DNA from: Solenopsis invicta
Taxonomy: Eukaryota > Arthropoda > Insecta > Hymenoptera > Formicidae
DNA length: 64,000 bases
Assembly: GCF_016802725.1 (NCBI RefSeq)
Contig: NC_052678.1
Location: 4,628,501-4,692,500, forward strand
Direction of reading: 5' to 3'
In this document: piece by piece, positions 1-13,732 of the stretch
How positions within the stretch are numbered: the first letter of the stretch is position 1
Layout of the letters: each line of letters begins with the position of its first letter
Translations under genes and position numbers: made by a program
Notes under the pieces: model-generated
Database searches by the model: none
The model's input: only the letters and a program-made list of their open reading frames with translations
Told to the model about the DNA's origin: nothing

Positions 1-1694
1 GTCGTACGGTCGGGCGAACGACAAATTCGTCGTCTCGGCATCGTGGAAGGTAACTCGGTTAAGCGACAGGATCAATGCCGGGGTTATACCCGGCCTCGGT
101 CTTAAGCGAGTTACTTTAATCCAATCGCAAACAGGATGGGATCCGATTAACCCATGTTAGCCGGCTATTTCCAGAGCGATCCCGATCGAACTGAGCTTCG
201 AGTTCTCACGCTATTGCCGGCCTATCATGCCGTATTTCTTCTATATTTTAACAACGACGCTGTGATATTATTCGTCAAAACGAGACGATACACGCGCACG
301 AGGATCTCTTATTTTTTGAGTGATATTTTGGAAATAAGATCCCAACGTAATGTACCCCGATAGAAATTGATTCTCGTGTCTGTCTTGCCGTGAGGTAAAA
401 AAATTTTGTCCTACATAGCTGCTGTTTAATAATGTAACGCTCATTTCTAGTGGCTTTTATCTGACTATCTATTATATCATCGTTTATATTGTGCCTTGTT
501 ATTTATTCAGTATGCGCAGAAGTCACGTTTCGATATATAACTGTTATTACATTATTGTTGAAAATCTAATTATTTACATATTTTCAGTCAGATGTTTTTA
601 CGAAAACATCAGTGGATTTTCAAACAGATTTTTTTTATGAAAAAAGGAGATAATCTCAATTTGAATCCGTTGATCAATCTAAAATTACCAGTGACTAGAC
701 AATAGCTGGATTTTATGTTTGGAAAGACGGCGCCATCTTTGCTTTCTTTTTCCGTTCAGTGATTGGACAGTTACGTACAGATTAGGAATATTTAGCTAGT
801 AATTAACCGATGAGAAAACTTAATCTAATCTAATTATAGCCACTAAATTTTGAATCGGACCGGCTAATAAGTTTATTTCTACTCGGGAAAACTCGATGGA
901 ACAAAACTGGACGCGATAAGTCGAACACGTATTTTTGGAGCTCGTGAAATTTTTCGCGTTGCGATCTTGAGATTTTTTTTCCCCTCGTTTCAAAACTTGG
1001 ATCGCCGGATACGATCGCACAATGCGCACTTTACACACGTGCGAACGTAATTCGATCATTTTGTTACGACTATTAGATTTGTTAAATCGTATTATTCGAT
1101 AACACTGCATCGCTTATTAAGCTTTCCGCAGTGTAATGCGATTTTACACCGCTTTGTTCGTCAGCGATACCGCAGCGTATGTAACGCATACGTCATTGGT
1201 TGCTTTCCACGGCGATACCGCATCGCTCGCATTGCAAAAAGGGGGAAAAACAAGCCGGGTCCGAGTTGCTTTATTGTACGGACATGACGGATACGATGAT
1301 CATTAGCACCATTAGCGCAACCTGCATTCGGGATCAAACGCTCCGCTACCGGGCTGCTTCGTTCCATCAATAACGATCTCCTATTGTTCGCGTTCGTTCT
1401 CCGCTCCCTTCCATTCTGACCAAAACTGAAACTCGCCAAAGCGAGAAAGAAGAGGGAGAGGGGCGCAATTTTTTTTTCAACGGGGCGATCGTGAAACAGC
1501 GCGAAAAGTTCGGCGAAACATGGGAGACGCGTTAGCGATGACCGCGGGCGAAAATGCATAATAATAACAAAAGTTTTGTTTTTGCGATACGAGAAGAAAA
1601 GAGAGAGAGAGACGTAGCGAAGTGCATACAGCGAGAGCTAATTTTTGAACTCGGTCGCGTGCATAAACGATCCGATCGTGTTCATCAGCGGATT

Positions 1695-1724
1695 TTCCGC
1701 GTATCGGCCTTCCGCGTATCGGCC
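1695..1724. repeat. Perfect 15-bp tandem duplication
   Basis: TTCCGCGTATCGGCC occurs twice back to back with no mismatch. Confidence 0.9.
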
Positions 1725-2228
1725 GTAAAACAGTGTGCGTACACGCAAGAATGCACTCGACTGAACGGGAACTCGTTGCACGGGACACGCTCATCAACGC
1801 GCATTCGCATCAACGCTCGTGCGTTCGGATGTCGCGCTTCCGTTTCACGCCTGATTAATGAGCTGACGGAAGGGTCTCCTGAGAATTAAACCAAGCGAGA
1901 TTCCCATCGCGAAGGCTTTTCGCGATTCGCGACAATATTTCGCGGCGCTCGCGCAATTCGGCGATCCACCTTCACGCGAGACAATATTCCTATATTATAA
2001 ATACATCACGCTCTTTTGCCGCTTGTACCGGTTCTTCGTTCAATTTGAAAACTTTGTATGCAATCTTGTGTTTGAATTTTTTTAATCAAGATCTCTCCTT
2101 CCCTTAAATAGTTTCCGCTCGGCATTTTGAGAAGGCATCGTGATCGATTTAAATGAGCAAGGCATAAATTTGCAAAATTTATCTGTCGAAATAACTGTTG
2201 CGGATAATTATGAATATTTTGTAGATTA

Positions 2229-2482
2229 TTAATTCTCCTAACGATTTTTTTTTGCTGCTGCTCTTCTAATCCAATCAGGTCACTGGAGCCTGATAATGTT
2301 TTTGAAAGTTTTCGAACTCTAAAAAATCTGAAAAAATTCTGATACACTCTCTCAACAATCCAGATTTCACAATTGTTTGACCGGGAAACGTTTTCCACTT
2401 TTTTTTCGCATCCGAATTTGAGGCAGAATAATTCAAAATTGAAAATTCCGCTGGGTCTTAAAATCCCCGATTGAAGGATTAA
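2229..2482 (-). mobile_element. TTAA-flanked piggyBac-like MITE, diverged copy
   Basis: Flanked by TTAA at 2229-2232 and 2479-2482. The interior aligns, as reverse complement, with the element at 25083-25352. Shared landmarks are the ACGATTTTTTTT stretch near one end, the CTGAAAAAATTCTG block, and AATAATTCAAAATTGAAAAT followed by a CCCCG motif near the other end. Terminal repeats are eroded compared with the 25083 copy. There is no transposase frame. The long minus-strand open frame through this segment (2006-2671) is accidental. The piggyBac assignment rests only on the TTAA sites and the C-rich ends of its better-preserved relative. Confidence 0.6.
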
Positions 2483-4190
2483 AAATCGATGTATCTCGAA
2501 AAACGATAAATGCAGAGAATCGTTCTCGTGAATTGTCGGCGATGGTGCACGCGTATGACGACATCGCGTTCTTCGCCGAACAATTTTTTTCGCGGCATTT
2601 TGATTTTTTTTTTTTTGCCACTTTGGAGATCGCCTCGTGTAAATATCGCAGTCGTGCATCCGCGCGTGCACAGAGGACCATCCTCCTCCCTCTCCCCTCT
2701 CCCGCCCTTTCCGGCGATGATAATGAAACGTCTGAATGGCCGATGGATTACAAACGCACCGGTCGGTTAATTAAGTGCGCGCGCCCGGCGAGCTGCGCCG
2801 AAATTTTCGATTCATTAGCGGACTGTCTCTCGCGCGCTCTACATACGCGCCGCAGCGGTGATGGGAAAGTTGCAGCTGATCGAGAGGAAATAACCGATCC
2901 CTTTTCGCGGCTTCCGTTGGTTTGCAGCGCATTAAGCCGCCCCCATTAAATACACGGCAAATTCGAGAACGCAGCTCTCGCGAAATATTCGTCGAAATAT
3001 TACGCGCGCGCGCATGACCCCGCGAACACGGCGTTATTAAACCACTTTGGGATGCGGTACGTGTATATTTTTGTACATCGCCGCCGTTACCCCCGCAGGG
3101 AGAAAGCATTTCCACCGCGGGCTACGGATATGGTTGTTTTTCATCATCCTGCTCTGAAAATACGTCGAATATTCTCGCACCCTGTTTGACGCTCCGCGAT
3201 CTTCTTTCGGGTTACTCGTGAAGTACTGCGGAATTTTAAATCACGCGTTTGTACTTGACTTTCTCATTCGAAGAAGTTATCGTTATTATTATTAGTTTTT
3301 GTTAGTTAATCAATTTAACTTTGACAGTGCAATATCGGTGGCGTTTGTTTCGTGTGAAGTATTGATCTCATTAAGAAAACGTTATTACACGAGAGAGCCG
3401 GCAGTCTTGCATGAGTTTTTATTGGAGATCCTTCCTAATTCCCGAAAATTTCGTGTGCGTTTTGACTGACCTAAGACGGTATTTAATCTCCTTCCTCGTT
3501 TGAGGGGTCACTCGAGTGGTTTGCGTCGCGTCCGTGGAGATCCTGCTTTTTCGACCGAATCCCACGAACTTTGGAGTCCTTCTCGTTCGCTAATGACGAC
3601 GTCCTCAAACCTCTAGTGGCCGCTTTACAAATGTGACCAGCTCTCAGATCAGAGATAGCCCTGGTCTCTCTTTACGGGCCAAGTTTTTAATCGCTCGGCC
3701 TTTGGATCCGCCTGCGGCCGCACTTAACTGTCGTTTTACTCAAGCCCGGTATGATGGCGATATTAAATCATTTTACTTTCCTCTTCTTTTTTTTATGGAA
3801 CGATCTTATTTTATTCGGAATCACTGACGACCATTAAAATTTTCATAGTATGTCATATCTCTTTCAATATTTTTTTTTAAACTCATAATTTATAGATATT
3901 ATTAGACGTGGAATCCTGCAAGTTTTTTTCTACTTTTAGACGTGAAAAAGGTAAATTACGATAATTCTCTACTCTTTATACTTGTTGCTGTAGTTTCTTA
4001 CATTTTAGCATTAATCGTAGAGAATCAAGTTTTATAAGATTTTTTTATAGAAAAATACAATTAAAATTACATACTTTCGTAATTGAAATTACAAGTTATA
4101 TAAATATCAGGAGTTTCGAAGTCTCCACGTTCACAGTTGATGGTTAAAGTTTATTACTCTCGCTGCAGTTAAAATAGTTTTCTAAGATAA

Positions 4191-4863
4191 AGTTTCGAAA
4201 ACGTTTTACTTCCGATTTCGATGAAACTTTGTGAAAAGCTTTATTTTGAGTTAAAATGAAAACCTTTAAAAGGAATTTTGACGACTCTTATGAAAAACCG
4301 TTCTAAGATGAAATGATAGAAGTATGGATAAATATTTTTCTTTACCCACAGCCAGACAACTTTCGACTGATTTCAATGTCAACCTTAATCTTTAAGGAAA
4401 TCAAGGTCGTTGCCTGTACTTCGACGCTGTATAAAAATTATTAATAAAACAATTATCATAAATATATAAAACATAATTTTAAAAAATATATACAATCTAA
4501 ACCAAACCAAATTTTAATTTTTAATTGAAAATTACTTTTTTTGAAAAATTGTAAACTCATGTGAAGCAATATGACTTTATTTCGTCTTGTAAACAAGGAG
4601 GAACGGGGATGAGCCTCACTTCACCCGAAAAGTCGAACAGTTGTAGACCTCATTTCGCCCTGTAAGCAGAGATGATATGAAACTGGATATGGACTTCGTT
4701 TCTCGCGAAAAATACGTGAAAAAAATATTTTTAACATTTTATCGTTAAAAAATGGCTTTTTCTCAGAGGAGTCATCAAGAATCCTTTTAAAGGTTTTCAT
4801 TTTAGCTCAAACTAAAGCTCTTCTAATAGGTTCATCGAAATCGGAAGTACCATTTTCGAAATT
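4191..4863. mobile_element. Large fold-back element with ~120-bp arms
   Basis: The left arm (about 4191-4310) and right arm (about 4745-4863) are imperfect reverse complements. Shared blocks include ACTTCCGATTTCGATGAA, a TTTGAGTTAAAATGAAAACC-like block and CTTTAAAAGGA. The roughly 430-bp loop carries two diverged tandem copies (about 4573-4645 and 4646-4725) of a unit built around ATTTCG(T/C)C(T/C)TGTAA. No target duplication is clear and there is no coding frame. Confidence 0.7.
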
Positions 4864-7800
4864 CCATCCGCTTTCTGTATACGTACAATATCTCTTTTCT
4901 TTATCAATAATGTATAATCATGCAGTAAGAGGATTAGAAATTTTCTACGTCCCAGCAATGTGTATAAAAGGAGAGTAAGAACTAGCAGTATTAATAAAAG
5001 TTTTAATAATATAATGATAATGTTGCCGAAAAGGATTTATAAATAAATCGTTAATCAAAATAGAAAAATAAATTTTATTATACGCGGAAAAACAATGGTT
5101 TACAGGATTATTATCGTGCATGTAATATTGAAAATATTAATTATTGTCATTACATTAAAATTTTAATTAATACCGTAATATTTGCGTGATAAACAAGTAT
5201 GATTACAGCTGTAAATGCATAAATAAATTGACATTTTTCGAATTTGTGTTGTAAATATTCCTGAAAGATACATATTTTTTTACATAAAGTTTAAATAAAG
5301 ATATATTTCGTCATATACACTGCCGAAGTTGAAATTAACAAAAGAGCTGTCTGAATCCGATACGTAAATGCGTCGATAAAATCGTCCCTAAAAGTGATCA
5401 TTGATAAATATAATGGGGAGAAGAAACCTCCGTGCGTCTGATACAAAAGCAAAATCCTCAAAAATGTTGCTTTTGTTATTTCTGAATGGCCTGGACGTAT
5501 TATCAGAAAAAAGAAAGTGGCTTTGTTGAGCGGTGTGGATCATCCAAGTAACATCTCACCGAAGAACAGGAAAGCCGTAGAAGTAAACGAAGCAAGAGCA
5601 CGGATGAAAAACTCTTACGGCGAATTCGGCGAGGGAGTATGAGAAAAGGGAGGGAGAGACGACGGTGGGATTCTAGTGCGCAAAAGGGAGGACAGGTACG
5701 ACGACGAGGGTGGTGAATACCTCCGAAACGAAGAGGAATGAGGGAGATGCCCGTCGTTGGCGAGCCAATGGGGATCGAAGCCGCAGAAAAGCCTTCGGTG
5801 GGAACTCCGAATGGTGACCCTACCACCCTCGTCTCTGCGTCCGCTTTTCTCGTCGCACACTCCACCTCTTCCTCGTTTCCTCTCTCCCCCTCCCCCCAGC
5901 ACTCGCAGCGTTCCCCTTTGCCGTCGGTAGAGTCATACAAGTCGAGCAAAGCCGATCGTGCCACTTTGTATCACGTGTATTCCTCCTTCCTGCGCGTCGC
6001 CGGACTGGCCCTGTAATATCTTCGAGTTCTGTCATTTGTAACTTTTTCTCTCTTCCCCTCCTTCTCGCGATCGAAGATTGAAAGTGAAACGCACACTCGT
6101 GAGACTTGACTCGACGAACGCTTTTTTTTTCTTGCGTCGTTGTGAATCGTTCAGATGTCTCACGTTAACTTGTAATTCGCATCTGAAAGATTTTTTTCAA
6201 AGTTTCCCTGTTTTTTTTTATTTTTTTCGTGGATTGAGGTATAGATAAGTTTAAACTCTGATATGAGATCTTCTTAGAGACCACGCGCCAAACGCCGATT
6301 GGCTCGATATTAATTAAATTAATAGCCGTTATCGAGGGCGAGCCTAGTTTTGTGTGGAGGACTTTCTGTCCCTCGGGAGAAACGCACGGGTGTGATAGTA
6401 CTTGGGCACATAATTTAATTTCTCCGACACTGCTCCACGCGGTTTTCCTATTATTTTTCTTTCCCTTTTGTCCTTCTTTGTTCTCTCGCCACCCACAAAT
6501 AAACAACGGACCGTGCCGCTTGCCATTAAGATTTTTTTTCCCCCTTCGACCGATGGAAAAGTTTTCGCCCCTTTTTACAGGGTGGCAGATAAGCAAATAG
6601 TCTTACAACCACCAGAACGTTGTTTGGGACTGTTATTTCTGGGTGTGTGAAACTAACTTGAGATCCCATCTTGCTGTTGTTATTAGCTAATGGTATCTGT
6701 GAAGTTCTGCGAAAATTCGAAATCGAAGAATGTGCGAGTAACGATAACAGTAGTAGTAGTAGTAAATACATATACCTTGAATTTAGTACGACCCGTTATT
6801 AGCAAACTTTACAGTTGTTAATAAGATTAAGATTTTTTGAGGCAGCAGAAAGGTACTTGATTGATAAGGGAGTTCTCAGGCGCGTGACGCATGAGATTTT
6901 AATTTTTTGCAATATTTTTTTATTCAATTAAGAAAGAATGATCAATTACGTAAATAATAAATCACTCGTCTTTTTTCTATTTTAAAAAAAGAAGTTTGGT
7001 AGTTGTAAAACTTGCCTGTGATTCGTCGTAATCACCGACAGTCTCGGTGATGGCGACGAAAATAACATCCGGTTCCCAGTTCGTGAAACGTCACGGAATA
7101 AGTTTGCGTCACCGAGCAAAGGGAGAAACGACGATTTTCTTCTCGCGTGGGAAATTTCGGGGCTGCCTCGCAATCCCTACGCTTTATCTAATGTTGTTGG
7201 AGATCTGTCGGTATCTTAGTCCGCCGCGACGGGGGGATTTTATGGCGTACTTAAATTACGTTGTGCAAAGTAAATTTTGCGGTTTCGGAATAACGTGTGA
7301 GATGTACCGGCATCTACGCTCGCTACACGCCGTCCCTTATTTTTCCTCGCGGAAAACCGCGGAATTCCGTGATGTCGCGATATTGTCGTCGTGCACACGC
7401 GAGCCGCCTTCACACGCGTGCGTGTAAGCGGACACGTGTGTGTACGTGTGTATGTGTGTGTGCGCGCTGAGCTCGTTGGAACGCGCGAGCTTTAATTCGA
7501 ACCGATATAATCCGCTTATCTGTCAGGGCGCTTATTAATTTTTAGACTAGCAATCGGATTCCCGGGCGACGCGACGCGTCGATCGGCCGCAATCGAATTC
7601 GGCAGAAAAAAAAGGAGGTCGAGAGGGGTGGAGAGACAGAAATAAGAGGAAGAATAAACGAGATTCGACACGAGAGTAAATCACGCGTCGCATAAAACGA
7701 TAGGCGCGGATTTGCGAAATAAAGGATCCGCGCCCTCCCCCTCCCCCATCCCTCTCATCCCTTCTTTTTTTAACCGTTCCTCAAAAATAGGCTGTTATAC

Positions 7801-10800
7801 GGAATTTTGTGTACCGTTGACACAGACGTTTATTCCACGTTGTGCCGCTTTTGTTCGCGCTGCTGCTGCATGGCTTGAAGGAAAAGGGAAAAGCTAATCG
7901 AGAGAAAAGGTATTGCTCCACTCGATCTCGTTGGAAAAATACCGGGTTTTATAAAAGGAAATAAATAGCGTCTGCATTGCTCTCGCGATCGCGGGACCAA
8001 GCTCACGAGAGAGTCACGTTACCTCCTCCTTCCTCTTCCCCTTCTTTTTTTTTTGTTATACGACATCTCGCCATTATTATTGCTCGACTTCTATAGGGAT
8101 TATTATTTTCAGCATCGGTTTTTATGGACGAAGATATAGAAATGAAAAATTTATCAACATACATACATGGGAATATTTTAATGCGCATACGAAAAGATAT
8201 TTATTCAGAGGGCTGTGCAGCAATAGAAAATACATACGTCATTTATCACGCAGGCCGAAACTGAGCCTTCGCAGCATTGCTACGACCTTTAAGCATAATA
8301 GTCGAAGATTAATTTTTCAGAGTTCTTTCATCCGTCCTTTTCTGGATGACACGTCTCTCGCGCCCGACCCTCTTTCGGCATCGTCGTTTGTTCCGATCGA
8401 AAGTCCGATCATCACGATTACCTTTTTACAACGAAAATGTCCGCCGGTGCTTTCACAAGCTTTGTCACGTACATCGGCATCCGGCCATGATTCGGGCCGT
8501 CTTCAATGCGCCGATTTCAATTTCGCGGGATAAAAACGCGTCGTTGAATGAGATAGGACGGATCCCTTACATTGGTTTTATATAGGATGTATCAGATGTC
8601 CTACAGATATCCCATGAGTTTGGCTTTCAATATCTATGGCTCGGAGAAAGTGCGCTACTTCCGAGACGTTCCGTGTATCGATAGCCCGCGTCTCACGATA
8701 CACAGGAAAATATGGCATCGTCACCGATGGAACATATATTTCGGCCGGCGCGATAAACGACCGAATTAAAGTCGCAATGTCATCGTTAAAATGAACTCCG
8801 AAAAATGGGCGCTTTTTCTTTTTACTTCGATTCGCGTGTCTGTCAATACTCGTACACATTCGTGGCGCTCTTGTAGAAAAAAAAAGAGAAAAATTCTGAA
8901 TAATCGATTCGAAAATCATTGCAAACGGAGCGTTACGCCTGAAACGAACTTTAATGTAGTATCTTACGTATTACAACGGGAAATTAATATTACATGTAAT
9001 TATAAAGCTCATAAGAAGATTAATGTATTTTTTTATGTTCCTCTTTCGAGCATAATGGACGTATAATTTATCCTAATTAAGGAGGGCATTAATTTATTGT
9101 AATCCTTAACGTTCGAAAGTAGACTTCTTTGTGGTATTAGCATCGTTTTCCACGGATTACTTTGAATCAAGCACGCGATATACATAATTTTATTTAGAAC
9201 ATCTTGAAAGAATATAATTTAGAAGAGCGTAATTAATCTTGCGTTATTATTAATTCTCATTAATGAGTTTAATCGCGATAATCATCGGCTAAGAATATAC
9301 ATTTTTGAAAAATTTCTATCACTGCGAACTGACGAAAGACGGAAAAACGTTACCGAAGTCCAGATTAATAATAAAACGTTTGATTTACGTCATAGACGAG
9401 AAAACATTATATATCACTATGTATGGATATCGGGGGAAAGATGGAGGAGGGGGTGGGGGGATAGCTTAACGATTTCCAGTCGGGAGAAATATTGATATAC
9501 GCAGGACGCATATTTTTATGGGGTCCATAAAAATCGGTCGCGCTGCCGACGTCGGCGGTCGCGTCGAAAGAATCGTAAAAATTTCACGCACGCACGCGAG
9601 ACGCTCGGCTCTCGCGGCCGTGCATTCTTTACTTAGCCGCGCATTCGCGATCCCAACGAACCTATAAGCCGTAAACAATAGTTACGCCTGGTATATAAGG
9701 CGCGTCAAATTATCAAGATATATATTCCTAAGGTACCTCCGGCGGCTGAAAGCTCGTAGGGTGGTACGGGCGCGAGAGGGTGAGAAGGAAAGAGTTGGCG
9801 AAGAGGAGGAGAAAGAAAGAGACGAAGAGCTTTCGCGTGGGAGGGAGGAAGGGGGGAGGGGAGGGTGGCTGGCTCGCTCGGGTGGTTGGGAAATCGACAG
9901 AAGGAGGCTGCTGGAGGATGGTAGTGCGCTCCACTCAGACACCCAGCGGCCCCATTGCACCCTGGGGTCTGTATTAATGATATAATATTTCTTTGATTCA
10001 CCGGAGCGGCGTACCTCCCTTAACAACCACCCTCTTTGGGCCCCGAGTTGATCCCAACCCCCGTATTTCTCCTTCTCTCGCTTCCTCCTTGAGCAGCCGT
10101 GAGGATAGAAGAAGACAGTGGACGAGTTCAAACGTAGTTTCAACCGAAGGAAAACCCGTTTTGCGTCCCTTATAGCGGAGATAAATTACATTCATGTTCT
10201 CCACCCCGCGCGTCCTTAACCCCTTCCATCGCCTAGAGCGACTACCTCCGAGCACCGCGCGAGAGTCCCCGTTCGAATCGTCGTCGTTGGAAGACGAGAT
10301 TCGAGGAACGTAGCGGAGTTTATTTAAATCAGAAATAACTCTCCGTGTCCCGTTTCTCCTCCCCGCTGGAGCATATCCCGCTCTCACTCTCCTCCCAATC
10401 CTCCCGTCTTGCAACCCCTTTCCCGCCTTCGTCTGCACCGAAACTCGCTGGAAACTTAGCGGATGGCTTATAACGCTTATAACTCCGTCAATGATAACGA
10501 GGTTCCGCTTCTATCCGCTCTAATAACAATCTCATGACAAATTGCCTGTCTCTATAGGGTGTCGTAGTATTATCGCGATTTCTTTCTGCCACCGGCTGAT
10601 TTGGATTTCTTCGGAGCATATAAATTAAACGGCACTGTTTCTCTTATAATTTCCTCGTATTTAATTATAAATAATAATAAATCCTGTAAATAAATATTTA
10701 ATTCGTTTCGAAGAGTTTCGAAATTTAAACGCAATTATCTGGAAGATATGTATACATATATCTATCTTTCTATTATTTCTTTTATATTCGCATATTTTCT

Positions 10801-13670
10801 GTGAAAACACGATAGATTCGAAAGCTGGATGACAGTAATCTCAATGGCCGTCGGAAACCCGCGATTATCGGACTTTCCAGAGGAAACCACCCTTGCCAAG
10901 TCTGCGAAATGCGAGACGTATCGCTAAGAAAGCACCCGCGGGAATTTGCGAACTCGGACGGACTTATTCACCGGATGCGAATAAATTTCGGTGGAGCTTC
11001 GCGAGCGAAGTTGAACGACGCGAAAGGAAAGAAGATAGAAGGGTGGCTTTCTTGAAGGGTCGATTTTTCGAGCGGAGGAGGCGACCCTCTTCGATCCATC
11101 GGGACGACTCGTGCCGCGCACACTGCGAACACGCAGACACGCTTGTACGTAGACGTGTATGTGTGTGTGCACGCGCAATACGTTGGATGTTTATGGCGCA
11201 GCGCGAGTATTCGATCCAATAACGGCTTTATAGCCGACATCGAGCGAGCGCCGCGGTTTCTCGATGGCAAAATGTTAGGAAGTTCGTGGCTAGGCCCGAG
11301 CCGGCGGAGGACTGCGGATAATCCGGGATCACAAAGGGCGAGATGCCCGTCCAAACCGAGATCGGGCAGCCGGGGATACGAGAAGGGGAGCCCCGGATCT
11401 ATCGTGTGTCACGACGTGGGGATTATAGAATTTCGGTCGTGGCGAAACGCGCTTGTGTACCGGGACCGTCAATCTAAATCGATCGATGGAAGGACGGGTA
11501 GGGCGCGTTGGGTACGTGTCGAACTTTTAATTAAAAATTATTACGTAGCAGCTAATATACATCATGTGAATTATACATCATGTGAATTTTATTACTGTAA
11601 TTTTAACCTTTTTAAGTAAGCAAGTGGTGGCCGCTGCTGCACCCCAAGCAACGAAGAAATGCAGATTTAAAAACCTTGTTCTGGAAAAATAAAACGGAAA
11701 GTGTTGTCTGCAAGTCTTAAAGTTTATTTTTTTTATTACGTTTCTTTATCTCCTACGACATAAAATATTAATGAAAAATATGTAACAATAATGATAACGT
11801 TTCTTTGGGGTGTTGTCAGCACTTCACCTTACACGCACTTACATAACTTTCGGCCACTTACCTACTAAAAGATTAAAGTGACATAGTTGCGCTCGTATCG
11901 CGAGGAACGAAAAAGTTTATGCGTCAAAAAAAGCTGGCGGGCGTTGAATACACGCTGTAGACGTGAAGAAAGAATGATATCGCGCTGCCCGTAACGTGAA
12001 AAAGAAAGGGGCAAAAGAGACGTTATAGTATACGCGACATTCGATCTCCCTGATCCCCGAAGTCGAGGAGACATTGCTCGCTCTTGTTGTGCGAGCCACC
12101 GATAGATAAATGTGTCCGCAAAATAATAAAGTCCTCCGGCTGCCTTTCCTCGGTGATGTACGGCCCTATAAATGTAGCTGGCACCCTTATAATGGGGTTC
12201 TGCCTACGACGACCGGTGGTACACGCCCGTACGATTACCACCGTGCCACCCTCCTCGTTCCGGGATTCCCGTGATTCCCGGCTACAACACATGTTCCCGT
12301 ATACGCGTGTTCCAAAGAATCTCACACAGCTCGCCGGAAATCTTCTTTCGCCCTCCTTAATTATTTGTCCCGTCGACGCGAGATGGCTAAACTTCTAGCG
12401 TGACCGTGGAAATGAATCGCGAGATCTTTGGGGGTAGCGATTAGTCATCAAGCATTTGTTGCGCGGGCTGTCGCGTGTCACTCCACGCGGATGATCGATG
12501 AATTAGCGCGAATGTGAAAAACTGGAAATAATAACGTCGCGATGTAGCGACGGTGACATCGCGTAACGGATTATCTTTAATAGACTTCAAATTCACGCTG
12601 CTCGCGCGTGGCGGGACGCTCTCGGCGAGAGGAGGTGCGCGCGGCATCCTCGATCATAATTAAATGCAACACGGTGGCGTGGAAAACGAGTGGACGACGA
12701 GTTGCAAATGGTCGCGGGAAACATTTCCCGGATAGTCCATGAAATCCGAAACGCTTTCGAAATGTCACGATAAAACGGCAAACAACGCGGAACATCCAGC
12801 AGCGAAACGTATACGCCGTCGCCAAAGAATGCTCTTATTTGCGTTTGGTACGGAAACAAAATGGGAAAAAAAAAAATGTAAAAAATACACCTGGCGTGGA
12901 GAATCGCCCGTAAATGCTCGGCTTTTGTGAAATACGGCGGCCGACCATAACGTTGCGCCGTTTTGCTCGATAATTATCGACGCGCTCGTACGTACGCGTA
13001 GTTTTGCAACAAGATCTTTTATCCGATCCGTCGAGCGAAACGAAAAACATGGATACGCAAATCGTTCGCGAATCGTAACACGCACAATGTGGAACGCGCG
13101 CGCCCATTCATTCAGCCCCTGTATAAAACTAGTTTTCTAGGTAAACTTTTTACGTAAATTTCTTCGATTAAACCCCGATTGTGGGCCGATTGTTAGCTCA
13201 ATCGCAGTCGCGGCTGCCACGCGCGCCGCCGCAGCTGCCTCCAATTAAAATTAATTCATCCGTTTCTATACGTTTCTGAGCGTATCTCTTCGAATCAACG
13301 CGGCGGGCTTATCGCGAGATACCGTTCCATTTCGCTATTCTAAAGCACACGTTGCTGCTGCGCGCGATCGGCGAATGCCACATCGCCACGCACGTCCTCG
13401 TTAAGCGCTTGAATGGATCATTGTGCCGAAAATCGCGGTGCTTGATCGCCAAAGCGAGCGATGTGATCGTACGGTCGGCCGCGTGTCCGCCAACATAAGG
13501 GTTGATCCTGGATTCAGCGGATCCAGCGCGGAGGATTTCGCCCATTCGCACGGAAACCCAATTGCGCGGCTCTATGCGTCATTAGCGCTGGAAACGGAGT
13601 TAACGCCGTTAAATCCAGGTCGGTCGGGGTCCGGTGCCGCGACATTATTCGCACTTGTGCCGACAGTTCA

Positions 13671-13732
13671 TTCGTTCGTTCGTTCGTTCGTTCGTTCGTT
13701 CGTTCGTTCGTTCGGTCGGTCGGTCGGTCGTC
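13671..13732. repeat. Compound microsatellite (TTCG)n then (GTCG)n
   Basis: About eleven TTCG units (13671-13714) run directly into about four GTCG units ending near 13732. Confidence 0.9.

Noticed and set aside
2006..2671. 221-residue minus-strand open frame
   Set aside because: It runs through the TTAA-flanked MITE at 2229-2482 and has basic, low-complexity composition with no recognisable domain.
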